Positions 11,750-23,172 of a stretch of DNA of 64,000 nt are shown here, in pieces. The stretch is taken from assembly GCA_031769625.1 (NCBI GenBank), contig JAUIMM010000135.1, positions 8,049,501 to 8,113,500 on the forward strand, written 5' to 3'. The translations under genes and the position numbers were made by a program. The DNA comes from Taudactylus pleione. Lineage: Eukaryota; Chordata; Amphibia; Anura; Myobatrachidae. The notes under the pieces are model-generated. The model was not told where the DNA came from and searched no databases. It saw only the letters and a list, made by a program, of their open reading frames with translations. The first letter of the stretch is position 1. Every line of letters begins with the position of its first letter.

Positions 11750-13125
11750 TAACATTTCCTAGATATTTGATAAAATACCGTTCATGGAACGATATTTCTA
11801 ATTCTAGAAAGAGAGCTGACATTTAGGCAGGAAGTATTTACACTCAGGAGCCCTTGGCCAACAGCAGGACTGTGCATCAGAGACATGGACCTTACGGTGA
11901 CCACTGTAGAAGTCGTTCCAGTGGCCAAACTGCATAAAATAAATCTGTAATGCTTTCTAACAGATTGAAACAAGGATACTGAATATCAAACTGGATTTTT
12001 GCATTTATCAAAAAGAAAGGCATACAGTGGTGGTTTGTAAACAAATGATTGATAAGTCGCAATTATTGCAGATCACAAATGCATCATAATGACCATAGAT
12101 AGGAGTATGTAATGATAGGAAACATATAAATCACAAGGTCAGGGGTAAGAAGATAAGCTGTGTATAATGCCTTTTTAAACTTTCACGAATACCTTCTTGA
12201 TGATGCCTCATTTCATTCATACAACTGATATTGTGTCCTATATTAGCCATCAAGGTGATACAAGGGCTCTATATGATAGAAATACATCTTTACTGTTATG
12301 GGCACAAGGCAATCTGGCAGGGCTGTTGGCAGTCCATATAAAAGGGACAAGCAATGTCAAGGCCAAACTGAGTCACAATAGGTGCCAGGCAAGTCCATAC
12401 AGACCAGAGACAAAAGATAGAAAATTCAATCTGGGTTATGTGTTTCCACCAATACCCATTCAAAGCAATGAAAAGATCTGAAATGTATTCAGGAGAGGTG
12501 GGGCACTGAAGGAAACGTAGGACCAAGCAATTCATCAATAACTACAATACTGGACTACTATCAAGATGGTCTTTGATAAAGGATGGACAGCAAGTACATT
12601 TAGGCGCCGATTCAATGCAACATGTCGCCAAGGCAATGCCCAGCCACACACATCTTGGTCAATCCATATCAAATGGTCCAGAATTAAATTAATTGGTTGC
12701 TTGACCATTTTTAATTTTTGTTATTTTTTGTGTGTGATGACATCTGTAAGTTAGTAGTTAGAAACCACCATTACTTTTATTTTTATTTACCTTCCTATGA
12801 AGATGGCGGCCATTTTCGTATCATGGCGTATGCCAGTTTTCACTGTTAATCACTATTTCCCTACCTCAATTCCTTTCTGACTGTAATTTAATTGTGATTG
12901 TAAGAAAAGTGTATTTTTTGGATTGTATTTCAGTAGGAAGGAATAAAATTTCAGCGCTGTGTTTTTTTTTTTTTTTTTGGGGGGGGGGGGATATAGCTAT
13001 ATACTCCGAGATTTGCCAAAAAATTTTGTTATCTATCATGTCAATTGCTAGTTTTTCCGTTTTTCATCTAAATTAACCTCTAATATCTCTTGTGGGGGTC
13101 CTGATAAAAATGTCAAATTCACAGC
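11750..13125. other. Intron 1, unannotated part
   Basis: Frames at 12197-12481 (plus) and 12296-12538 (minus) overlap and have no recognisable domain. A T17G11 homopolymer junction lies at 12962-12990. Nothing else is supported. Confidence 0.45.
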
Positions 13126-13129
13126 ATAC

Positions 13130-13770
13130 ACAGTACTCTGAGGGATAGCTGCTTTAAGGAAGAAGTTGCTTGTCTGCCCATAGTGCCTGCAAATCTGAGA
13201 GCCTCCTTGCTGATGCAACAGCCATCAGGAATAAAACCTTCATAGGGAGATACCTTAAAAAAACGCCTTGCAAAGGCCAAAACATTGATTCTGTGAGAGA
13301 ATAGAATAAAACTAGTCTCAAGGTGCCCACATACATACTGATGTGCTCCCAATCAGCCGATTTACACGGTTTCCCCTGAACTCTCCCCAGGCAGTCATGG
13401 TCACGATTTGGAGTTAAAAATGTCCAATCTGACTTAAGATCTATCTTGCAGCCAGTGCATTGTATCCCAGATTGGCTAATCTGCCCTACAGCACGGCAGA
13501 TCTGAAGATGCGAGGTACGACGAGCGGGGACGCGCATCGGCATCGTGATCAAGAGTAGAAACTCACGATTTGTACTTTTTTTTTTTACCCGATTCGTCGT
13601 CACGATTCGCCGAAATCGGCCTAATTGGATGAAAAGTCGGTATGTGTGTGGGCACCTTTAGGGCGCTAAGGTGGACCAAAAGAAAGGTCTATTTTTCTTT
13701 TCTGTCTGGACGGATATTCTCATTAGCAGCTAGCAGTTCTCATAGGGCTGTAATTTGGACATTAAAGGTG
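13130..13770 (-). pseudogene. DIRS-like tyrosine recombinase fragment (minus strand), interrupted by a MITE
   Basis: Read on the minus strand from 13770, the fragment is interrupted by the MITE at 13319-13660 and resumes at 13318. The frame at 13154-13318 contains PMKVLFLMAVASARRLSDLQ, the conserved helix with the first catalytic arginine region of DIRS/Ngaro tyrosine recombinases (ITSARRVSEL type). This integrase family replaces a DDE integrase in DIRS retroelements. The neighbouring reverse transcriptase is absent. A second copy lies in opposite orientation at 13895-14335. Confidence 0.65.
13319..13660. mobile_element. hAT-like MITE with AAGGTGCCCACA termini
   Basis: The left end AAGGTGCCCACATACATACT is complementary to the right end GGTATGTGTGTGGGCACCTT. 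Internal CAGCACGGCAGATCTGAAGA, TGAACTC(T/C)CCCCAGCAGTCATGG-like and CGTCACGATTCG motifs recur in the element at 61303-61611. It is inserted in the DIRS fragment. Confidence 0.75.
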
Positions 13771-13894
13771 GGGGTGGGGATTCAAACTAGAGATGGGCAT
13801 TGATTCCCAATGTCTCTGTTACATTGATATTTTCACACGATACGATACAGTCCTCCACCTGACATACGTTGGGCATTATATCAGGCAGATCAAT

Positions 13895-14335
13895 TCTAAA
13901 TTTGACATCATTAACTGCCCCTTAATGTCCAAATTAGTGCCCTGAGACTCTAGTTTAATATTATATCCTCTCACAGAATCAATGTTTAGGCCTCTGCAAG
14001 GCGTCTCTTTAAGATATTTCCTTATGAAGGTTATAGTCATAATGGCTGTAACATCATCAAGGAGGCTCTCAGATTTGCAGGCGCTATGGACAGATAAGCT
14101 ACTTCTTACTTAAAGATAAGGTGGCTCTTTTGAGGAAAAATTCAATTGATTAGATCTGGTTAGAGCCGTTACATTTTCATCTAAATAAAACATATAATAA
14201 AGGGTAAGAAGATAAAGTGGCTTCAAAAGCACCTACTGTTAGATGGATAAAATCCTGCATTCAGGAAATGTATACAGTCACGGACGTGGAAATTCCAGAA
14301 TGCCTCATGGCACATTCTTGGCAAGAATTTTCTTA
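13895..14335 (+). pseudogene. DIRS-like tyrosine recombinase fragment (plus strand)
   Basis: Plus-strand sequence at 13970-14110 repeats, in inverse orientation, the fragment at 13130-13318 (SRRLSDLQALWTDK type). It extends further: 14235-14310 encodes APTVRWIKSCIQEMY followed by PECLMAHS, resembling the W-I-x-x-x-I-x-x-x-Y and AHSTR motifs near the second catalytic block of DIRS recombinases. Stops and frame breaks make it inactive. Confidence 0.65.
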
Positions 14336-14344
14336 ATGTACTAA

Positions 14345-14592
14345 TGTGGGCCATACAGCTACGGTTATGATTCCTGGTTCTGCCAATCTGTGATCAAACA
14401 GCTGATCTGCAGACATTGGTGATCGGCAATCCGTCGGTGGATCAGGGGAAATAAACTCTCCGATATCTACCATTTTATGGTCTGGATCGGTGAATCCAGG
14501 ATTTCCAACTCGTTGAATTTATATGATCCCCCAAGCCCGACGTCAGCAGAATGGGGAATTGCTGCCATAGCGGCTAGATGTATAGGCCCCTT
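14345..14592. mobile_element. Probable MITE, GATCGG/CCGATC rich
   Basis: Begins GGGCCATACAGCTACGGTTA and ends GCGGCTAGATGTATAGGCCCC, which are partial inverted repeats. The interior carries GATCGGCAATCCG and GGATCGGTGAATCC. Boundaries approximate. Confidence 0.45.
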
Positions 14593-14842
14593 TACATAAA
14601 TATATATCTTATTGTAATTCTATTATTAGTATTCATTAATCTTCAAATGGAATGGCTATGTGGCAGAGCACAGTTCACCTTTGGTATAATACCATTGATT
14701 TTTCTACCATCCAAGAAAAACAGAGCTTTCTAACCTGCTTGTATGATTTCTGGAGTCCTTTCTGGAACATTGCAGTGGTAAATTTACTATATGCTTTTTA
14801 ACTTGACTTCAATATTAAACAATTGTTTTCCTCTTACTGTAG

Positions 14843-14956
14843 GTCTCCTTGATCAGCTTGGGCTGTATATGTGTCATGTTGGCCATTATTTTCTCTGTTA
14901 TACACCCAAGTCAGTTACTATACTACAGTGGAACCCACTACTGGGTAGGATTTCTG
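14843..14956 (+). CDS. TMEM176-like protein, second coding exon (TM1-TM2)
   Basis: Acceptor TTACTGTAG before 14843 and donor GTGAGT after 14956; 114 bp, 38 codons, phase 0 on both sides. It encodes a hydrophobic segment (SLGCICVMLAIIFSVI, completing TM1), a short loop and SGTHYWVGFL, the start of TM2. In TMEM176B the corresponding region is an L-G-x-x-Q membrane helix followed by a SGxxFWAG turn, and the match in length and spacing is good. The preceding intron is 5,088 bp and contains MITEs, a tandem duplication and DIRS fragments. Confidence 0.72.
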
Positions 14957-15768
14957 GTGAGTATTGTCTGTAAAGTAATTTTCCTCCTTCTCCTTTTGCT
15001 AAACTTTCATACGACCAACACTTTTATGTTGTCTATGTAAGTGAGTGTGACGTAAGCTTTCAGATGTATATCTCATAATTTTGAGATCTCTTTGCTTTAT
15101 AAACGGTGTATACAGAGAGACAGCTGTACCAGTTGTCCACAATGATTTATTTACACAGAAAGTAGTGTTACTTGACAAGTTCAAACAGTCAGTTGCATAG
15201 AATAGCTCACTATAGCATGGGGCAAAAATAAATGGAAAACTGCATTCAGCCTGTCGTAACTAAAGCTCACAACTTAAAACAAAATTAAACTTTCAAGTGG
15301 GGAGACATACTGTAGATTGCAGTATTCCTATACAGAGCTGTAGCAATATAGCCAGCCTAAACTAGCAGAATGCCGAAAAAAAAAACCACTGTTCCTTGCA
15401 GGGCTGGATAACAAGTTGATTCCCATGCACTCAACCGATAGTGGGCACTTTATTTGATTTGGGAGATACTTTCGGTTGATAAGTGGAGTTTTGGGCCTGG
15501 ACAGGAGCATTATATTTGTGTGACCGAAAACTCCACTTCCGTTTGAATTGGCCCTATAGGTTCCGATGAAAGCAAAATGTACACTGAACATTCTGTAGAA
15601 TATATTATATCAATGATCTATATTAATGGGGCTTTCTGAATTCTTGGCAAAGTTTTTTTTTTTTTTTTTTTCCCCCCTGACCATTGAAGTTTAGTGCATG
15701 TCCTGGGAATGAAGACTGATGCACTGGCAAATCACATTATTTGTTTTCAATTGTCTATTTTCTTACAG

Positions 15769-15825
15769 TTCATATTATTTGGCTCGCTGAGTGTGGTGTC
15801 TTACAGATATCCAAATCCATGCTGG
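15769..15825 (+). CDS. TMEM176-like protein, third coding exon (TM2)
   Basis: Acceptor TTTTCTTACAG before 15769 and donor GTAAGTG after 15825; 57 bp, 19 codons, phase 0. It completes TM2 (FILFGSLSVVSYRY) and ends YPNPCW, the place where TMEM176/MS4A proteins have the short inter-helix loop (EKxPxxL type) and an exon boundary. The three exons give 129 residues without a stop. TM3, the large loop, TM4 and the tail were looked for downstream and not found. Confidence 0.7.
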
Positions 15826-16410
15826 GTAAGTGTTTTGTCTGCACTGTCCTTTTCTATGCCTTAGATTGCCATTTGCAGATGACTGAAAAATATATAGAAT
15901 GTGTCACTTTTGTTTGTAAACTAGTGTAGATGTTAAATGACTTTTGTTGTTCCAGCCAAACTCTGTGCAAGATAAGTGGGGGTTGTCTAACTAAAAATGT
16001 ATAAGCTGATGGCAAGATTTAAATTTGTCTATTATGCTTGCTACGATTCGCCCGATCCTTATGCTAATTCACCCTGCTTCTGTCCAGTCAGCTACCTAAT
16101 AATCTCTCAAAATGCAACAAAAGAAAAAAAGCGTTCCTACAGTGTAACAAAAGGTCTTTAAAAGTTAGTCCTTTTAGTTCATTTAATTTTTTTTGCCTAT
16201 GTTGAAATCCTACAGATGTGTCCTCATACATCTCGCCTCTTTGCTTGTTAAACAGCCTAAATGGCAATTGACATAACTGCACACTGCAGCCAGTGCAAAC
16301 CAAATGGGACTAATACAAAGCCATAGTACAGTATACTAGCCTTCATTCATGTATGCACCTCAATTACAAATGATCTGGCTTGGCCTAAGATTGCTGACAA
16401 GCGCAATGCA
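15826..16410. other. Region after the third TMEM176-like exon, nothing supported
   Basis: A fourth exon encoding TM3 was looked for here and not found. Minus frame 16088-16303 has no family resemblance. Confidence 0.45.
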
Positions 16411-16414
16411 GGCA

Positions 16415-16751
16415 GCAGGGGTGTCTTTAGAGAGGAGGGGGCCCATGTGCATTCCCCGTCTGGGGCTCCCATCTCTATTCCTGGTGGCTGGCAGCCAACT
16501 GACACAGCTGGCCTGCCACCGGAGCATCAGTAGACTCTGGGCACTAGAGTGTGCCCGGAGTCTACTGTGCATGCGCAAAACGCCTGAAAAATGGCCGCAG
16601 TAGCCATTTTTCCAGCTTTTTGTACAGCGCGGTACCTCGGAGAGGTAAGTTTTAAATAAAATGGGTGCAGGGCGTGTGGTGCGGGCCCCCCCTGGACCCA
16701 GGGGCCGGTGTGCACTGCACACCCTGCACCCATTATAGATATGCCCCTGGC
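16415..16751. mobile_element. Dispersed non-autonomous element (TGGGTGCAGGG type)
   Basis: Shares AAAATGGCCGC, GACTCTGGGCAC, ATGGGTGCAGGG and GGGGGCCC blocks with 52157-52543, which lies in the opposite orientation. Ends AGGGGTGTCTTTA and TATAGATATGCCCCTGG are short inverted repeats. Confidence 0.65.
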
Positions 16752-16961
16752 AGGCAGTTTACTTGTCAGCAGCATGATCTCAGTACTGCTATGTTGAACT
16801 CTTTAACGCTTTTGGAAGTATAATTGTAATCATCCCGCTTTAACAGCAGGTTAATGAGTAAGACATATCTGTGCCGAGATTAAGCTACTGACAAGTACAT
16901 TGTCTGCAATGTGCTTGTCGATGTTCTAATCGCATCCCATTGGTGACTCAAAATGGACCCC

Positions 16962-17192
16962 GTACACTAGCGACGGATTGTCGCGATCCTAAGATGCCAG
17001 GTTGCAGGATCGTTGAAATCCAACATGTTGGAATTCACTGATTTGCTGACCAAGATCAAAATATGATTGTGATTTGCAAATTGGTGAAATTTAACATGGA
17101 GAATGTTACCGATCCTCCGACGGATCACGAAACATCGATCGATCAGATTGTAGGATCCGGCAACCTGTCGCCTGGTGTATGAGAGCCTTAAG
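16962..17192. mobile_element. hAT-like MITE, GATCG-rich
   Basis: Left CCCGTACACTAGCGACGGAT and right CCTGTCGCCTGGTGTATGAG are partial inverted repeats. The interior has paired CAGGTTGCAGGATCG / GGATCCGGCAACCTG blocks. Similar in design to 30489-30780. Confidence 0.5.
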
Positions 17193-17439
17193 TTACAACA
17201 ATTTGCAATGATATCTTTTGGAGCAATGGTATAGTGAGGTATGAGTAGTGCTGCTCTATAGTAAATATAATAATTTTGTACACATTTTTACAACTGCGTT
17301 ACCCTGAATTTGAAGTCCTCATTTTACTGAGATTACAGTGGTCATAAAAAAATAAGTTACACCAAAAATGCAGAGGTTTTAGACACTTACATGACTGAAT
17401 ATTATAGGAGGGTGCTTGAATTTGGAGTACTAGTTTGAT

Positions 17440-17925
17440 ACAGAATGGGATTGTAATGCCGGTGGCTGTTTTGCCGCCTGTTCAAATCCCGACACTGTGA
17501 GCCCAACGGGAGGAAATTCCAACAGCAGGAGGTAAGTACCCTAACCCTCCTTTAGGGGTGCCTAACCTCCCCCCTTAGTGCCTAACCCTAACCTCCCCCA
17601 GGAGTGCCTAAACCTAACCCCCCCTCCCTGCACTCTAAACCTAACCCTCCCAGGGTAATTCCTGACCCTACCATCTCCCAAGGGGTGTTTAACCCTAAAC
17701 CCCCTTCCCATAGCCTAACCCCCCCAAGGGGGGTGCCTAACCCTAAGTCCCCCCCAGTGTGCCCTAAACCTAAACCCCCCATGGCTAAGAGGATGGGCCC
17801 CCCATACTTACCTCGTTCGGGCCCTCATAGTCCTGGATTCCGGCGTCGGGATTACGACAGGCGTCGGTATCTCGACACCTGTCATAAATCCCTAGCCGGC
17901 ATTCTACCGTCCAGGTTGTGACTGG
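17440..17925. repeat. Fold-back element with CCCGAC arms and CCTAACCC core
   Basis: Left arm ATGCCGGTGGCTG...CCCGACACTGTG and right arm GGATTCCGGCGTCGGGATTA...CGTCGGTATCTCGACACC flank about 250 bp of degenerate GTGCCTAACCCTAACC(T/C)CCCCC. The 105- and 64-codon frames across it are repeat artefacts. Confidence 0.6.
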
Positions 17926-18264
17926 CGGCCGCAGGTCACATAACTACATGCCGTTTGCTTGCCTCTTTTTTTTTGTATGAGAAATGTAAAAACTTGATTT
18001 AACTTGCTATTACCTGTATCTCTTTTTGTTATTATTGTGGAGCCTAGTACAGGTTTGAAGGTGACAAATAATTTTTTATTGTCAACGTCTGTGGGCTTGT
18101 AGGGTATCACCACAGTTAGGCAGGAGACCTCCAGTTTGCGTTTACAAACTGCCTCTAGAGTAGCTTACCCTGTTTTGTATCTCTGCGCTATAGGGTGCTG
18201 CATACATTTGTGCCATTTTTAAATAAAAAACAATGTACAGATTCTTGAATAAGACTGACAACTA

Positions 18265-18503
18265 ATGCTGGGCATACACTATACAATTATCTGTCAGATA
18301 CCTGGTAATGTATGGGAGCAAATGACAATTGACTATTTGCTCACAAACACTGGAAAACAGACAAATATGGACGTTCAGCCAAATTGGTTAAATAAAACAA
18401 ATGTAACCAATTTGAACAATCTTTTATGTCTGTTTTCCAGTGTTTAAAACCATATATTTGATTGTCATTTGCTCCCATACATTACCATGTTTTCATTCCA
18501 ACC
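18265..18503. mobile_element. Left part of a MITE split by the Penelope-like element
   Basis: It begins TGCTGGGCATACACTATACA, followed by ATTATCTGTCAGAT. The inverse of this terminus is found 7 kb away at 25457-25505. The interior carries a palindrome whose arms read GTAATGTATGGGAGCAAATG. The two pieces rejoin cleanly when the insertion 18504-25442 and one copy of the target duplication are removed. Confidence 0.85.
18491..18503. repeat. Target-site duplication, left copy
   Basis: TTTCATTCCAACC is repeated exactly at 25443-25455 on the other side of the Penelope-like element. Confidence 0.9.
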
Positions 18504-19597
18504 ATAAGAAGAGAAAGAAGGCCAGGGGTTGTATTCTCATGGGCGCACAAAAGTACAATAAAATTTAACTTTTATTGATATTAATGTAAAATACTCCCAA
18601 TATTTGGGAAATGAACAGTGAAATATATGGATAAAGCAATAAAAATGATTATCAAATGTGTAAGTGAATAAAAAAACAGAAAATTAGTGTGATTACAAAA
18701 AATATACATAAGGTTAAAAAGCAAAATCCACTAATGAGTCTTTACTGATCTGAACAACTGTCAATTAATCAGGGAAAAAGTATATATGAAGGTGTCTGGG
18801 AAATACTTATCTCCTCTTATAATAATATCTATTACTGGCTGATAACATCTCATAACTCGTCATAGAGTATACAAAATTCACTTGTTGACACTAATCATCA
18901 TTGTTCCATAACTCAGAAAAAATCCTCCAATATATGATTAGTGCCCGCACAGGCAAAAAACCAATAGAGGAAAATTAATAATTAATTAAATCTAGTTATC
19001 AAGATGTTATATTCCAAATTTATATACACATTATTGTCATTGATGATTGAATATAATGAATACTCATTTAGTCATAGGTGCTTTCAATTATTCTCAAATT
19101 ATTATCTCTATTGAACTGCCTAAGATCCACTGCAGTGATAGTTAAATACATTTATTAATTATATGGGGTACTTTCCCCTATGTTAATGATAGTAGTATGT
19201 TGATAATTTATAGATAGTTCTTATTTGATAGTGTGTAACTGATGGCAATGTTTATATCACCACACTGTAACATTCATTTTAAGCAATTGGACAGTAACAT
19301 AATTGTTACATAATATCAGGTTGTATAAATCCTTGCCTGAGTGATTACAGCAGTCTTAATGAGGTGACAAGATATCAGATATAGTATACTCCCACTTTCA
19401 CTTACTGAAAGCCAAATATCACATAACTATTCTTTAACACAGCCTCGTAACAGCTGCGCTGTGTATAATTTTCTTTAAGAAATATCCATTTTTAGGTTGT
19501 TTAATCACTGTCCCAATCTAGTATACACACAATGAACCTGTTCACTGTTAGTTAATGTTGTTGTCTCCGTAATGGACCTCCATATTGAGTATACACA
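18504..19597. repeat. 1.09-kb inverted repeat of the Penelope-like element, left copy
   Basis: It starts ATAAGAAGAGAAAGAAGGCC and is the reverse complement of 24211-25302 with only scattered substitutions and a few short indels (for example a 4-bp indel near 19150). A single transcript through the element could fold into a kilobase-long duplex. Confidence 0.92.
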
Positions 19598-21311
19598 CTA
19601 TGAACTATTCACTGCAGGTAATAATGAACTTATTCATTAACATTTAATATATAACTCTCAACTGAGTATGTTCATGATAAGCATATTTTCGCACCAACTA
19701 AATTAATCATAGACAGTTAATATGTTCATTATAATGGACATTGTTAGTGGACATGCTAAACACCGACGCGCGCGTTTCACTGCATGACCAGCTTTTTCAA
19801 GGCTAAACCCGATTGTCACACCCAGCAAAATATTTAATGGGGATGAAGCCTCCAATCACATCATTACTCCTAGTCACGTGTCGTGGCTATCCAATAAGGG
19901 CTTTTGTTTATCTCCCTTATGTTAGAAGTCACATGATCGGATCTTCAATGCGATCCGACTGCATACTTGTGAAATGACTATGTTACACTACTAATAGATT
20001 ATTTTTAGGTTCAGATACTATGGGAGATCTTTATTTACTTATCAACAAGTGCATATTATATCCTTCGATATTTTATATGGTAAGTTCCGATCGCATTTAC
20101 AATAATTATTCTACCATTCAATAAATATTTTGTTTTACGTTGCCAAATTGACATTAATTCATTCATAAACATATATATATATACTGCATGGCCATAATGC
20201 AAGTCCCTATCATGTGCTCAAAACTGCACTAATCATAATTAGATATATAACTTATATTGATACGGGAACTTTGCTGGAAATAAATAGAGAGTTATAAAAA
20301 TAAGTATTGTTAAGTTTATAAAGATGTACTCCGATATTATAATATAGAAAATTAATAAACCTACATCTCCTTCTATCCATAGATAAATATCTACTCACTA
20401 CACCTATCCAATATAATCTTACATTTTACCCCTATATTACAAATACTATAATTATCGATATTAATACTGAATCACATCATTTAATTGATGCTACACATCG
20501 AAGCCATTATTAGTTGTTTATACTAACAAACTGTGTATAAAAGGTAAGTATTCTTAGTCTTCAAAAATTAGATATATAAACTATAAGATACCCCATAAAT
20601 CCCAACATTAAGAGATACCATGATTACATCAATTAACTTAATATGTTATCTACTCTTAGCATAAATAAATATGAAAATATAAAAAACAGAAAACAAATTT
20701 TCTTCCCTTCATTAATTATACTAGTGAATAATTACATAGATGTCAAAAAGAAAAATACATAAATGTATATTTTTATAAAAGAAAACATGATTTGATAAAA
20801 GTAAATATACTGTTATAATATATTATTATTAAATCACCTCTTGTGTTGAAAAATTTATTTAAAAAGGTATAAAGAGAATGAATAAAAATAAATATAAAAA
20901 ATATATATAATGAAAAATAAATTAAAAAATATAATGAAAAAATTAAAAGTGAGTCCATGTAAGACCTTCTAATTAATAAAGAAAAAACCACACAATATAA
21001 ATAAATCTTATGGGGAGGAAATAATGTGAAAAAGGGTGAGTGAAAAACTATATGTGTAGATTCTCTCTACAACGTGTTTAATACTAATAAATCATAAGAA
21101 AATAATTATGTTATCAGTGTAAAAACTACTATAAAAATTTTTATTAACAAATAATAACCAAAAAAATGTTTTTATAATAAAGATAGATATTAACATTAGT
21201 AAGAGATTTGATATATCATTTATAGTTGTATGTAACATACATATACATATAGGGGGAATCCAGAAATATATATCATAAATTACAGAAGTTCTAAAAAAAA
21301 ATAAATTTTAA
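19598..21311. other. AT-rich 3' non-coding region of the Penelope-like element
   Basis: Between the endonuclease stop and the left inverted repeat. It holds GACGCGCGCGTTTCACTGC followed by GCTTTTTCAAGGCTAAACC near 19766-19806. The rest is very AT-rich, with a low-complexity stretch at 20640-21000. Confidence 0.7.
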
Positions 21312-21752
21312 TTAAAGATAAGGACTAAAACTATTGGCTTCATTCATACCTCCTGGATACTGACTGTTCATTAGAAAGATCAACTTTGTTTCCCATTTCA
21401 GAAGATCTTTATCTAGATCCCCTCCTCGAATTCCCAATTCGACATGTCTCATGCCAAAAGCTTTGAGACCCACAGGATCACTATTAAGGAATTGCTGAAA
21501 ATGTCTAGCTACTGAAGTAAGAGTCCTAAATCTGGCCTGATCTTTACTGGCAATATTGCCAACATGTTCCAGAATTCGAATTTTTAGAGGTCTAGATGTT
21601 TTACCGATATAAATTTTTTGACAAGGGCACTCTAGAAGATAGATCATACCTACTGTAGTGCATGTGATATAGGAAGATATAAACCACTTATTGTTATATT
21701 TGTCATAGATCCATTGTTTGGAAACCATGTACCTACACTCTGCATTGTCCAC
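21312..21752 (-). pseudogene. GIY-YIG endonuclease domain of the Penelope-like element
   Basis: The frame contains GMIYLLECPCQKIYIGKTSR, a GIY-YIG nuclease signature (here GMIY...KIYIG) with the downstream catalytic arginine region (RPLKIRILEH) and the later asparagine/glutamate helices less clear. In this class the nuclease nicks target DNA for reverse transcription. Upstream near 21755 a different frame holds CGQC, the remnant of the cysteine-rich linker between polymerase and nuclease, so at least one frameshift separates the domains. Confidence 0.9.
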
Positions 21753-23141
21753 AGCGTGAAGACCCTCGTTTTTTTAGAAAAGGACTTCTGAATGTTAGGG
21801 AGATGGCTGTGTACTATCTGGTCTCGAATGTTACGAGATCTCCTCCAACTTGTTTGTACTCTGGTGGGTAGGATCTCTTTGAGATCCTGATCAGTTTGAA
21901 GAACTGACCAATGTTTCTGAAGTATATTATTGATATTCCTCCACTGTGCATTAAAAGTGCCCACAAATCTCATTGGTTCTTCCTTTTTATTTTTACCCTA
22001 AGATTTAAGAAGAGAATCTCTAGAGTAAGTTTTCACCTCATGGACCGTTTTTTTGATAAATTTCTTACTGTAACCACGATTAATAAATCTCTCCCTTAGT
22101 TCTTCCTGTCTGATATTAAAAATGTCTAATATCAAAACAGTTCCTTTTTGTCTGCAGAAGTTCTCCCTTTGGGATAGCCTTGATCGTGGCTGGAAAATGT
22201 TAACTATTTGAATGGAGGATGCTATTGGTTGCTGTTGATTTCCTAAATATGTTGGTAGAGATATTACCTTCATCATCAATACATATCTTCAGATCAAGGA
22301 AATTGATGGCACTCTGACTAGCTTCAAATGTTAATTTAAGATTAAGATTATTCCTGTTAAGAATCTTAATAAATTTGTTAATATCTTCCAAATGCCCTTC
22401 CCATAAGAATAGGATATCGTCTATGTACCGGAAGTATAATAGAATGTTATCCGTATACAACTCCATTGATTCTTCAAATACCATTTCCTTCTCCCACCAC
22501 CCCAGGTATAGGTTAGCATAGGTGGGGGCACAAGCTGTCCCCATTGCTGTTCCCCTAACCTGGAGGTAGTGGGATTCATTACACGTAAAGTAGTTCCTTG
22601 TAAGGACAAATTCCAAGAGTTGGATCAAGAATTCATTATGATCACACTGTACTCCCATATCAGGGAAATACTTAATTACTCCTACACCCTTGTCATGATT
22701 GATACTCGTGTAGAGACTTTCCACATCACACGATACAAGTCAGACTCCTGGGTTGACACTTAAGTTCTGTAATTTGGTCAATACATCCATGGTATCTCGA
22801 GTGTAAGAAGGAAGTGCAGTAACATGTTGACGTAAATACTGATCAATGTAAATGCTGGCTTTTTCTGTCAAACTTCCTACACCCGATACTATGGGTCTCC
22901 CAGGAGGTTTGGTCTCATGTTTATGGATCTTGGGATGAAGATATAGGGTAGGAGTTTTGGGTTTATCAGTTCTTAAGAATTCAAGATCTTGTTTCTTAAT
23001 TATACCATTGTCAAATGCTGTCTGAATCATCCCATTGTATTCCTTGAGGAATTTTTGTGTGGGATTAAATATTAGTTTCTTGTAACAACTGGTGTCATTT
23101 AGTTGTTTCTCCAGTTCCTCAAGATACATTTCCTTGACCAC
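21650..23141 (-). pseudogene. Penelope-type reverse transcriptase, frameshifted
   Basis: On the minus strand, the frame 23141-22740 has LYLHPKIHKHE and PPGRPIVSGVGSLTEKAS, the fingers motifs of Penelope-like polymerases. Frame 22724-22200 has RGTAMGTACAPTYANLYL and the catalytic FRYIDDILFLW. Pieces at 22279-21998 and 21973-21650 carry the thumb/connection region (ELRERFINRGYS, LQKHWSVLQTD). The pieces lie in different frames with stops between them, so no full enzyme is encoded. The catalytic aspartates (YIDD) are present. Confidence 0.92.
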
Positions 23142-23172
23142 AATACTATGTTGCCCCCCTTATCGGAGGGCT

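Noticed and set aside
17470..17490. GTTCAAATCCCGAC resembling a tRNA T-arm
   Set aside because: No D-arm, anticodon arm or acceptor stem around it; it is part of a fold-back repeat arm.
20773..20991. 72-codon hydrophobic frame
   Set aside because: Low-complexity AT-rich DNA in the Penelope-like 3' region yields Phe/Ile/Tyr-rich frames by chance.
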